DNA from: Nitrososphaerales archaeon
GTDB taxonomy: Archaea; Thermoproteota; Nitrososphaeria; Nitrososphaerales; Nitrososphaeraceae
Assembly (NCBI GenBank): GCA_029237515.1
Contig: JARBAV010000264.1
Span: forward strand, 1 to 5,612
Length of the DNA stretch: 5,612 nucleotides
Direction: 5' to 3'
Translations under genes and position numbers: made by a program
Shown: positions 1-4,641 of the stretch, piece after piece
How positions within the stretch are numbered: the stretch's first letter is position 1
Layout of the letters: every line of letters starts with the position of its first letter
The notes under the pieces: model-generated
Databases searched by the model: none
The model's input: only the letters and a program-made list of their open reading frames with translations
Told to the model about the DNA's origin: nothing

Positions 1-87
1 ACCAACGAAATCCATTCATTTCAATCGATGAGGGCCTCATATTGGTGAGCTCCATATATTAACACTCTACTAGCAATATTCCGGCTT

Positions 88-137
88 GGCTATCATCATT
101 GCTAGCTATACAGAGGAGGCTATCATCAATGCTTGCT
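88..137. repeat. Imperfect 20-base direct repeat, 30-base period
   Basis: Bases 88-107 and 118-137 share 18 of 20 positions. Both begin GGCTATCATCA and end GCT. The ten bases between them include the purine-rich AGAGGAGG motif. The two substitutions in the second copy turn ATT into AAT, creating the ATG of the small ORF, and TAG into TTG. Looser relatives of the core (ATCAATGC, CCATCAAT) occur at 4489-4513, but those may be chance. Confidence 0.6.
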
Positions 138-248
138 CAAAAGGAAGATATGGAAAGGCCATTGAAAGTTGTATTATTAGGAATAGGTACTAATTTTCGA
201 GCTACAGTTTATCTTGATCAAAAAGATTGTTTTTCAACTCGGATCTGA
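129..248 (+). CDS. Doubtful 39-residue small ORF with a good ribosome binding site
   Basis: ATG at 129, TGA at 246-248. The reason to list it is a strong Shine-Dalgarno-like AGAGGAGG at 112-119, nine bases before the ATG, complementary to the archaeal anti-SD core CCUCC. The product is hydrophilic at the N-terminus (MLAQKEDMERP) followed by a short apolar run (KVVLLGIG) at residues 13-20, with one cysteine near the end. I recognise no family. The apolar run could be one beta-strand of a decayed larger gene or part of a small protein. The ORF lies across a direct repeat, so ATG and SD may be accidental. An A5/T5 pair at 220-234 sits in its 3' end, and T5 could end a transcript. No other gene follows closely enough to suggest an operon; the oxidoreductase begins 110 bases later with its own TATA box. 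Confidence 0.22.
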   Translation: MLAQKEDMERPLKVVLLGIGTNFRATVYLDQKDCFSTRI

Positions 249-327
249 AGAATAGAGGTTTCCTGACCGAACAGGCAACTACCATCCATCACTGATCCTG
301 GCCATCCAACTAGAAGATGGGAAAATG

Positions 328-339
328 TTAAGTATATTC
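328..339 (+). promoter_or_regulatory. TATA-like box of the oxidoreductase gene
   Basis: The sequence TTAAGTATATTC is centred about 26 bases before the ATG at 359. It follows a purine-rich GGGAAAATG that could serve as a TFB recognition element. This spacing is what a leaderless archaeal transcript would have. No Shine-Dalgarno-like GGAGG stands before the ATG, which agrees with leaderless initiation. Confidence 0.5.
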
Positions 340-358
340 TGCTCTAAAAAGAGAAGCT

Positions 359-1288
359 ATGTCGAAATTCCCGACCCCTATATACGATTGGCAGATAAAG
401 GATAGAAGAAAGGAAACTCCCGATTCCTATACTTATGTGTTTTCTCCTTTTTCGGCTTCGGATCGATTTACGTTTAACGTTGGGGAATTTGTAACAATCA
501 GAGCGGTATTGAAAAGACCAACAGCTTCTGGAGGAGTTGAAGAGACCGAAGTGGAGAGGGCATATTCGCTCGCTTCCTCACCAACAAGGGATAGTATTGA
601 ATTAACCATAAAGGATGAGAAACCATATGGATACATAAATCCGGTCATCGGTAAGGCAGATGGATTTGCAGCATACTTTATTGAGCAATTTAAAATCGGG
701 GATAAAGTTTCTGTCAAATATACCAAAGCAAGAGAACCTTTTCTCTCAAGGGTCGCAACTGGAGCAGAGAAAGATATTGCATATTGGTCAGGATCAAATG
801 GTGCTGAATGCGCCCGATGCCTCCTACAGTATATGGAAGATCGGAGAGATTTGGATCTTCGACTCGTATTATTCTACAGCAACCCTAGACTCTATTCACT
901 TGAAGACCAGAAAAGCGTAGGTGTAATTTATTATAGCTGGCTTTTAGACATGGCGAGGAAACTTGATAATTTCAAACTAGTTTTCACTTTTACTAGGGAC
1001 AACGAGACTAATTTGAATTCCGATCATCCGAGGATATTTTTCAGGAAGGGCAGATTCTTTAAGGACGAGGAAGGGAAACCCGAACGGACTCTTCAAAAGT
1101 TTCATGGAAATGTTGAATCAGCATTTAATCCCATATGCGGGAGCAGTGGATTCATCAATGGGCTCGTCAAGCTCAAGACTGGGTCCATAGCGAGAGGAAG
1201 AGGGATAATGCAAGATTTAATGGATATAGAAGGAGTAAAACCAGAGAGAATAGACAAGGAACAGTTCTATCTAGACGTGTCTAAATAA
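359..1288 (+). CDS. FAD-dependent oxidoreductase of the ferredoxin-NAD(P)+ reductase fold
   Basis: A 309-residue protein, normal length for a single-chain FNR-like flavoenzyme. Residues about 8-130 form the FAD-binding barrel. R67-A-Y69-S70-L-A-S73 matches the family RxYSxxS flavin motif, and residues 102-120 (GFAAYFIEQFKIGDKV and following) occupy the second flavin/phosphate segment before the conserved GD turn. Residues about 138-300 form the nucleotide-binding half: YWSGSNGAE (142-150) takes the place of the usual GGxGxxP loop, LFYSN (171-175) is the typical central strand, and CGSSGF (260-265) replaces the usual CGPxxF. No CxxxxCxxC [2Fe-2S] cluster domain is fused, so any ferredoxin partner would be separate. 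The enzyme should move electrons between NAD(P)H and an unidentified carrier in the cytoplasm; it has no signal peptide or membrane helix. The two altered NAD(P)-site motifs make the coenzyme uncertain. Start chosen for the well-placed TATA box and because the fold begins soon after. The fold is secure, the physiological role unknown. Confidence 0.85.
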   Translation: MSKFPTPIYDWQIKDRRKETPDSYTYVFSPFSASDRFTFNVGEFVTIRAVLKRPTASGGVEETEVERAYSLASSPTRDSIELTIKDEKPYGYINPVIGKADGFAAYFIEQFKIGDKVSVKYTKAREPFLSRVATGAEKDIAYWSGSNGAECARCLLQYMEDRRDLDLRLVLFYSNPRLYSLEDQKSVGVIYYSWLLDMARKLDNFKLVFTFTRDNETNLNSDHPRIFFRKGRFFKDEEGKPERTLQKFHGNVESAFNPICGSSGFINGLVKLKTGSIARGRGIMQDLMDIEGVKPERIDKEQFYLDVSK

Positions 1289-1297
1289 AATTTATAC

Positions 1298-1320
1298 AAT
1301 TGTCGATAAGACTGGCAATT
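1298..1320 (+). terminator. Weak hairpin after the oxidoreductase gene
   Basis: AATTGTC (1298-1304) can pair with GGCAATT (1314-1320) through seven base pairs, one of them G-U, around a nine-base loop, starting ten bases after the stop codon. No T-tract follows directly; the first T5 on the + strand is at 1365-1369, inside the end of the opposing gene. Archaeal termination relies mainly on T-tracts, so this is only a possible 3' end structure. Confidence 0.25.
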
Positions 1321-1326
1321 TAATGG

Positions 1327-1333
1327 AAAAAAA
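1327..1333 (-). terminator. T7 tract ending the zinc-ribbon gene
   Basis: Seven consecutive A on the + strand give a T7 run on the minus strand, about 17 bases past the TAG stop of the minus-strand gene. Runs of five or more T in the non-template strand are the usual archaeal termination signal. Confidence 0.5.
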
Positions 1334-1350
1334 CGTTTGCATCCGTTATT

Positions 1351-1683
1351 CTAAAAGGTAGCCCTTTTTGCTTGAGAACCACAGGTGGCGCATTTTGCGC
1401 CTTTTACACGTGATCCACAAGACATGCAAACATACTTTAGCGATATTTTAGATTCTGTAGGCGCAAAGCTCCCTCCAGCCTTCTCATCACTAAATCCTAG
1501 ATTTCGTAGGGCCTTTTGTTGACTTCTCCTTATATAAAATACTAAACCGACAAGTACTATAATGTTAAGTGAAAGACCGGCAATAAAACCAAAATAGTAG
1601 GTCAAAACTAAACCTAAGAGGAAGCTACCTGCGATTAGGGCAATCTGTTTGACCCAGACACCCTTGAGCTTATTGCTAGCCAA
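1351..1683 (-). CDS. Small membrane protein with two helices and a C-terminal zinc ribbon
   Basis: A 110-residue protein. Residues 12-31 and 33-51 are two hydrophobic segments joined by a very short turn, so a helical hairpin in the membrane is likely. RRSQQK at 52-57 follows directly, and by the positive-inside rule this puts both termini in the cytoplasm. After a linker, C86-M-S-C89-G and C98-A-T-C101-G form a CxxC-x8-CxxC knuckle pair, the pattern of a rubredoxin-type zinc ribbon. Such a ribbon could bind Zn and mediate contact with protein or nucleic acid; the substrate is unknown and I recognise no named family. The start is TTG at 1683-1681: an in-frame TAG lies only two codons upstream, and the only internal Met is M87. 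It converges with the oxidoreductase gene and diverges from leuA. The coding evidence (helices, regular CxxCG motifs, promoter, T7 tract) is good. Confidence 0.8.
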   Translation of the reverse strand: MASNKLKGVWVKQIALIAGSFLLGLVLTYYFGFIAGLSLNIIVLVGLVFYIRRSQQKALRNLGFSDEKAGGSFAPTESKISLKYVCMSCGSRVKGAKCATCGSQAKRATF

Positions 1684-1708
1684 ATTATTCTACATATATA
1701 TCTGAATT

Positions 1709-1718
1709 AATAATATTT
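1709..1718 (-). promoter_or_regulatory. TATA-like box of the zinc-ribbon gene
   Basis: Read on the minus strand the segment is AAATATTATT, lying 26-35 bases upstream of the TTG start. This is close to the position expected for a leaderless archaeal transcript. A second A/T-rich stretch (ATATATAT, about 1694-1701) is too near the start codon to serve. Confidence 0.4.
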
Positions 1719-1756
1719 ACAAGTTAGCGTCCGATCCGTTACATCCCCGTCCCTAG

Positions 1757-1773
1757 AATGAAAATTTTCCATT
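1757..1773. promoter_or_regulatory. Palindrome between divergent genes, possible operator
   Basis: GAAAATTTTC at 1760-1769 is a perfect 10-base palindrome. AATG on its left and CATT on its right extend the symmetry, with one extra C. It lies between the divergent zinc-ribbon gene and leuA, about 75 bases from the first and 190 from the second. An HTH dimer could bind such a site, but an A/T-rich palindrome of this size also arises by chance. Confidence 0.25.
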
Positions 1774-1865
1774 TCGATAGACGAAGGACCCCTCTCATGG
1801 GACTTGGGTGAAGATGAGCTAAGCTTCCTACCTATCAGAGCAGTAACTGTCATTCAATTCGTCCC

Positions 1866-1874
1866 AATATTTTA
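1866..1874 (+). promoter_or_regulatory. leuA: Candidate TATA box of leuA
   Basis: AATATTTTA, preceded by GTCCC, is the best A/T-rich box upstream of leuA. It predicts a transcript start near 1893-1900 and therefore a leader of about 65-70 bases before the TTG at 1965. No TATA-like box stands at the position needed for a leaderless leuA message (about 1935-1942), so leuA probably has a 5' untranslated region, unlike its neighbours. Confidence 0.35.
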
Positions 1875-1929
1875 GGTACAATTTGAACTCCTCCAGCTCG
1901 CTTTCTAAGCAAAGACGATCTGCAGACGA

Positions 1930-2004
1930 ATGAAACGCGTGGTAGGTCAGGAAATAAGTTTAAATTGCCCTTTTCTCGACTATCGCCTATTGTTGAAAAG
2001 GTAA
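1930..2004 (+). other. 24-codon ORF overlapping the leuA start, out of frame
   Basis: ATG at 1930, TAA at 2002-2004. This is the only ATG near the leuA start, but it reads in the +1 frame relative to leuA and overlaps its first 13 codons. It has five leucine codons, three of them consecutive (CTA TTG TTG), in a C-terminal FLDYRLLLKR. It could be a leader ORF coupled to leuA translation, the remains of the true leuA start displaced by an indel, or chance. Because the leucine run is simply another frame of codons for the leuA N-terminal PIVEK, chance is quite possible. Confidence 0.2.
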
Positions 2005-3509
2005 GAATTTTCGATACCACTCTTAGAGATGGTGAACAGACACCGGGCGTCTCCGTGAGCCCCGAACAAAAATTGCAAATTGCTATTAAATTGGATGAGT
2101 TAGGGGTAGATGCCATCGAAGCTGGATTCCCAATTGTATCTCAAGGGGAGAGGCTTGCGATTAAAAGTATTGTTAGACAGGGGTTGAACTCGGAAATATG
2201 TGGTCTGGCTAGAACCGTGCAGGAGGACATAGACGCTGCACTTGGCTGCGATTTAGGGTATATTCACTTGTTCATTGCGACCTCAGATATCCATATGAAA
2301 TTCAAACTGAAAATGAACAGAGAACAGGTGCTCGATAAGGCCGTGTGGGCCGTGGATTATGCAAAGAAACACGGGGTTCAAGTAGAGTTTTCAGCTGAGG
2401 ATGCTACTAGATCAGAGACCGGTTTCATGAAGGAAGTGTTTGGAGCCGTTTCGCAATCTGGAGCGGACCGACTGGATATTCCTGATACGGTCGGCTATTC
2501 AACCCCGGATTATATTTCAAGGCTCGTGACAGACGTGACGACTGTTTCGCCACTGCCGATAAGTATGCATTGCCACGATGATTTGGGACTCGCTGTTGCA
2601 AACACAATTGCTGGGATAAATGCAGGAGCGACCTGCGCCCAAGTAACCATCAACGGGATAGGCGAGAGAGCTGGAAACGCTTCACTAGAAGAAGTTGTTA
2701 TGGCGCTGCAGTGCCTATACAAGAGATCACATGGAATAAAGACCGAGTTACTGTACGAGACCTCAAAATTCGTTTCAAATGCAATGGGAATAATTGTTCA
2801 GCCAAATAAAGCCATTATCGGAGAAAATGCATTTGGTCATGAATCGGGTATTCATACTCATGGTATAATAAACAATCCCTTAACTTATGAGCCAATCGGT
2901 CCGGAGCTCGTAGGAAGGAAAAGATGGCTCCAAGCAGGTAAACACGCGGGTGCCCATGGTATAAGGGCAATGTTAGAAGAATTCGGAGTAAAACCCGATG
3001 ATGAACAGCTTAAACAAATTTTGGAGAGGCAGAAGACTATTGCTGATTTGGGTAAATCTATTACCACCAGCGAATTGCTTTCTATCGCAAGTAAAGTAAT
3101 GAAAAATAGCACATTCCAAGAAAAATTCCAGCTTCGTGACTTTCATATTGTGACTGGTATAAATATCATCCCTACGGCAGTTGTCAAGATCAACACTGGC
3201 GACAAAGATGTGATATCCTCTGAAATTGGGGTAGGACCTGTGGATGCGGCATTAAAGGCTATCCAAAAGATAGTGAGCCAACTAGAAGATGTGAAAATTA
3301 GAGAATATCGACTTGAGTCAATAACTGGGGGATCTGACGCAACTGCAGAAGTAGTCGTCAAGATCGAAGACAGCGAAGGCCATACCGTGTCGTCTCGGAA
3401 AACAGGAGAAGACATAGTTATCGCTTCGGTCTACGCCATGATGGATGCTACTAACAAGATGATACTGAGAAAGGTAATCTTATCCGGAGACACGATCTCC
3501 ACTCACTAG
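1965..3509 (+). CDS. leuA: 2-isopropylmalate synthase (alpha-IPMS), full length
   Basis: Condenses acetyl-CoA with 2-oxoisovalerate to 2-isopropylmalate, the first committed step of leucine synthesis, in the cytoplasm. The 514 residues are normal for the family. The catalytic TIM barrel covers about residues 13-275: FDTTLRDGEQTPGV begins at F16 with R21 and metal ligand D22, H202-C-H204 gives the two histidine ligands, and GIGERAGNA at 231-239 includes ligand N238. QPNKAIIGENAFGHESGIH, ending at H297, marks the linker subdomain. A complete C-terminal LeuA regulatory domain spans about 380-505, with GVGPVDAALKAI from 422, so leucine feedback inhibition is likely. Start: no ATG or GTG exists in frame between the upstream TGA (1884-1886) and the conserved VRIFDTT, so TTG at 1965 is chosen; a weak AGGA lies at 1949-1952. 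Homologues such as (R)-citramalate synthase (isoleucine route) and homocitrate synthase share this architecture, so the exact keto-acid substrate is inferred. No other leu gene is in the window. Confidence 0.92.
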   Translation: MPFSRLSPIVEKVRIFDTTLRDGEQTPGVSVSPEQKLQIAIKLDELGVDAIEAGFPIVSQGERLAIKSIVRQGLNSEICGLARTVQEDIDAALGCDLGYIHLFIATSDIHMKFKLKMNREQVLDKAVWAVDYAKKHGVQVEFSAEDATRSETGFMKEVFGAVSQSGADRLDIPDTVGYSTPDYISRLVTDVTTVSPLPISMHCHDDLGLAVANTIAGINAGATCAQVTINGIGERAGNASLEEVVMALQCLYKRSHGIKTELLYETSKFVSNAMGIIVQPNKAIIGENAFGHESGIHTHGIINNPLTYEPIGPELVGRKRWLQAGKHAGAHGIRAMLEEFGVKPDDEQLKQILERQKTIADLGKSITTSELLSIASKVMKNSTFQEKFQLRDFHIVTGINIIPTAVVKINTGDKDVISSEIGVGPVDAALKAIQKIVSQLEDVKIREYRLESITGGSDATAEVVVKIEDSEGHTVSSRKTGEDIVIASVYAMMDATNKMILRKVILSGDTISTH

Positions 3510-3603
3510 TGGTTTCGGCACATGAGGTTCCTGTTTAGACAATTAATGGCCGAAAACCACAACATCGGGGTTTTCTGATTAACGTCAAAAGGCCGGATTA
3601 ATT
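3509..3603 (+). other. Inverted-repeat segment after leuA with alternative hairpins
   Basis: Three overlapping pairings are visible. Fold A: GTGGTTTCGGC (3509-3519, starting within the leuA stop codon) pairs with GCCGAAAACCAC (3549-3560), eleven base pairs with one bulged A. Fold B uses the same right-hand strand differently: GAAAACC (3552-3558) pairs with GGTTTTC (3569-3575), enclosed by AATTAATGGCC (3541-3551) pairing with GGCC-gg-ATTAATT (3591-3603). A and B cannot coexist. This could be a 3' processing or termination structure, a small RNA, or an intergenic repeat relic. Its function is unknown. Confidence 0.5.
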
Positions 3604-3701
3604 GATGGATTCAATCGTTCAAAAACTAGTCGGTAGCTGGCATCATTAATCTCCACATATTGAAAATTGTGCTTCCGCAATATAGAAATGCTTACATCTG
3701 A

Positions 3702-3718
3702 TTTTTTGTTTTATTCTT
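3702..3718 (+). terminator. T-rich tract, likely leuA transcription end
   Basis: T6 followed by GTTTTATTCTT makes a pyrimidine-rich stretch of the kind that ends archaeal transcripts. It lies about 190 bases past the leuA stop and just before the promoter of the next gene, so leuA and the exported protein are probably separate transcription units. Confidence 0.45.
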
Positions 3719-3761
3719 CACGAAAATGCATTCGGTATGGGAATTAGTCAGAATGGGTGTA

Positions 3762-3771
3762 CTTATATGTA
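3762..3771 (+). promoter_or_regulatory. TATA-like box of the exported-protein gene
   Basis: CTTATATGTA is centred about 25 bases before the ATG at 3792, the spacing of a leaderless archaeal transcript. It lies downstream of the alternative ATG at 3726, which argues that 3792 is the real start. Confidence 0.5.
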
Positions 3772-3791
3772 AAATACGAACTATTGAACTC

Positions 3792-4313
3792 ATGAATACC
3801 TCGTTAAAAAATTTTCATGGGGTTCTTTTAAGCACTCTTTCGGTTTGTGCCGTTTTGCTCTCCAATCAGGCTCTATTTCAATTTGGAGAGGAGTCTGCAC
3901 GCGCTGTTCTCATTCATGGAGGAGGTGCGGGCCTTGTTACGTGCTCAGATGGCTCAACGTTCAATACGAATATTTCATTTACTGCGCTGTCTTCTAACGG
4001 TACAGTAGCTGGAAATTGGACTCTGTATAGTTTTGATACAGGAAATCCTGGATTAGTTGTCGGTGGACCCATATATTCCGGTAACCTTTCAGGTTCGGAG
4101 TACCGGATACTGGGAGATAGTCCTGATGAGCAAAATATGGTTGCACTATGTTCTCCACCCTTATTTGGGCCCGTTACAATAAGTGGTTCCTGCGGCCATG
4201 AAGAGAAAATTACAGCACATTTTAGATCTAATGACCCTCTAAGTGCAGTACAAACCTTTACTGGATCCGCTGATTGCCAGAGTGGAGATACGCCGATCGT
4301 TGAAACCGGATAA
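3792..4313 (+). CDS. Small exported protein of unknown function, four mature cysteines
   Basis: A 173-residue protein from the ATG at 3792. The frame is open back to an ATG at 3726, but the extra 22 residues would put a poorly hydrophobic stretch before a normal signal peptide. From 3792 the N-terminus is MNTSLKNFHG, then a hydrophobic core at about residues 11-23, then small residues; cleavage after A27 or after SARA (A38) is possible. The mature part is rich in Gly, Ser, Thr and alternating apolar residues, as in a beta-sandwich. It has four cysteines (51, 120, 134, 162) that could form two disulfides. NIS, NGT, NWT and NLS (residues 60, 69, 75, 98) are N-glycosylation sequons. There is no C-terminal anchor, so it is secreted or held at the S-layer. 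I do not recognise a named domain. It stands alone, with its own promoter, convergent with the discoidin-like surface protein gene. Confidence 0.75.
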   Translation: MNTSLKNFHGVLLSTLSVCAVLLSNQALFQFGEESARAVLIHGGGAGLVTCSDGSTFNTNISFTALSSNGTVAGNWTLYSFDTGNPGLVVGGPIYSGNLSGSEYRILGDSPDEQNMVALCSPPLFGPVTISGSCGHEEKITAHFRSNDPLSAVQTFTGSADCQSGDTPIVETG

Positions 4314-4464
4314 ATAATCTGCTGCGAGAATCATCGGTACGCAGGTGTTGATGCTGGAACATAACAGTTTGACCATACTGATAATGATAGTCTAAGCTCG
4401 GCACTAATGTTTAGCCACTCGAGTATCACTCTAGGATCAAAACAATATCACACGTAGCTTAGAT

Positions 4465-4470
4465 AAAAAA
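4465..4470 (-). terminator. T6 tract on the minus strand
   Basis: A6 on the + strand reads as T6 on the minus strand, the first run of five or more T after the minus-strand surface protein gene, about 170 bases past its stop. It is a possible termination point, and the long 3' extension makes it uncertain. Confidence 0.25.
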
Positions 4471-4519
4471 GCGCTTCCACTAACAAATGGCATAATCAAT
4501 GCCTACCATCAATATTTCC

Positions 4520-4524
4520 TTTTT
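4520..4524 (+). terminator. T5 tract on the plus strand
   Basis: CCTTTTTG is the first T5 after the exported-protein gene, about 207 bases past its stop; CCCTTTTG follows at 4554-4561. If used, the two convergent transcripts would overlap by about 60 bases. Confidence 0.25.
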
Positions 4525-4641
4525 GAAGATTCTGCCCATTCTAACCACTTCTGCCCTTTTGTACACTGGTTGACACCTTTCTGTAGCCAACGTTGAAAAT
4601 GGTTCCAATAACGATCCTTGAAGGGGTAAATGGTAAAATTA

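Larger units (their letters stand above)
1..358. other. Upstream region without a confident gene
   Basis: No frame gives a convincing protein here. At the left edge two short open stretches run in from outside: one + frame ends at a TAA at 60-62 and another at a TGA at 46-48. Either could be the last codons of an upstream gene, but they are too short to judge. On the minus strand an ATG at 40-38 is open to the edge for 13 codons, again too short to call. The rest holds a 20-base direct repeat, a Shine-Dalgarno-like motif with a 39-codon ORF, an A5/T5 inverted pair at 220-234, and the promoter of the oxidoreductase gene. Confidence 0.6.
4314..4641. other. 328-base gap between convergent genes
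   Basis: No gene is supported here. It contains a short perfect inverted pair CTGCG/CGCAG (4322-4326 and 4340-4344), A6 at 4465-4470, T5 at 4520-4524, and the octamer TTCTGCCC twice (4530-4537 and 4549-4556). A 13-base near-duplication (GGCATAATCAAT, then GCCTACCATCAAT) occupies 4489-4513. The gap is long for two gene ends facing each other, so it may hold an unrecognised small RNA or decayed sequence. Confidence 0.5.

Noticed and set aside
433..726. 97-codon minus-strand ORF
   Set aside because: Antisense shadow of the oxidoreductase gene; no domain and the opposite strand has clear FNR motifs.
660..920. 86-codon plus-strand ORF
   Set aside because: Out-of-frame shadow within the oxidoreductase coding sequence, no recognisable motif.
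1930..2004. Firm call of a leucine attenuator in front of leuA
   Set aside because: The Leu codons lie inside leuA itself and no terminator/antiterminator pair is visible before the start, so it is kept only as a hypothesis.
1850..2116. 88-codon minus-strand ORF across the leuA start
   Set aside because: Runs antisense to the conserved leuA N-terminus; composition looks like a shadow and there is no promoter or motif.
2425..3415. Several 60-90-codon minus-strand ORFs
   Set aside because: All lie antisense to the leuA coding region and show no protein-like features.
3590..3660. Possible C/D box small RNA after leuA
   Set aside because: TTGATGG resembles box C (RTGATGA) and CTGA occurs at 3575-3578, but the order and spacing are wrong for a C/D RNA.
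3726..3791. N-terminal extension of the exported protein from ATG 3726
   Set aside because: The TATA-like box lies at 3762-3771, downstream of this ATG, and a normal signal peptide begins at the Met at 3792.
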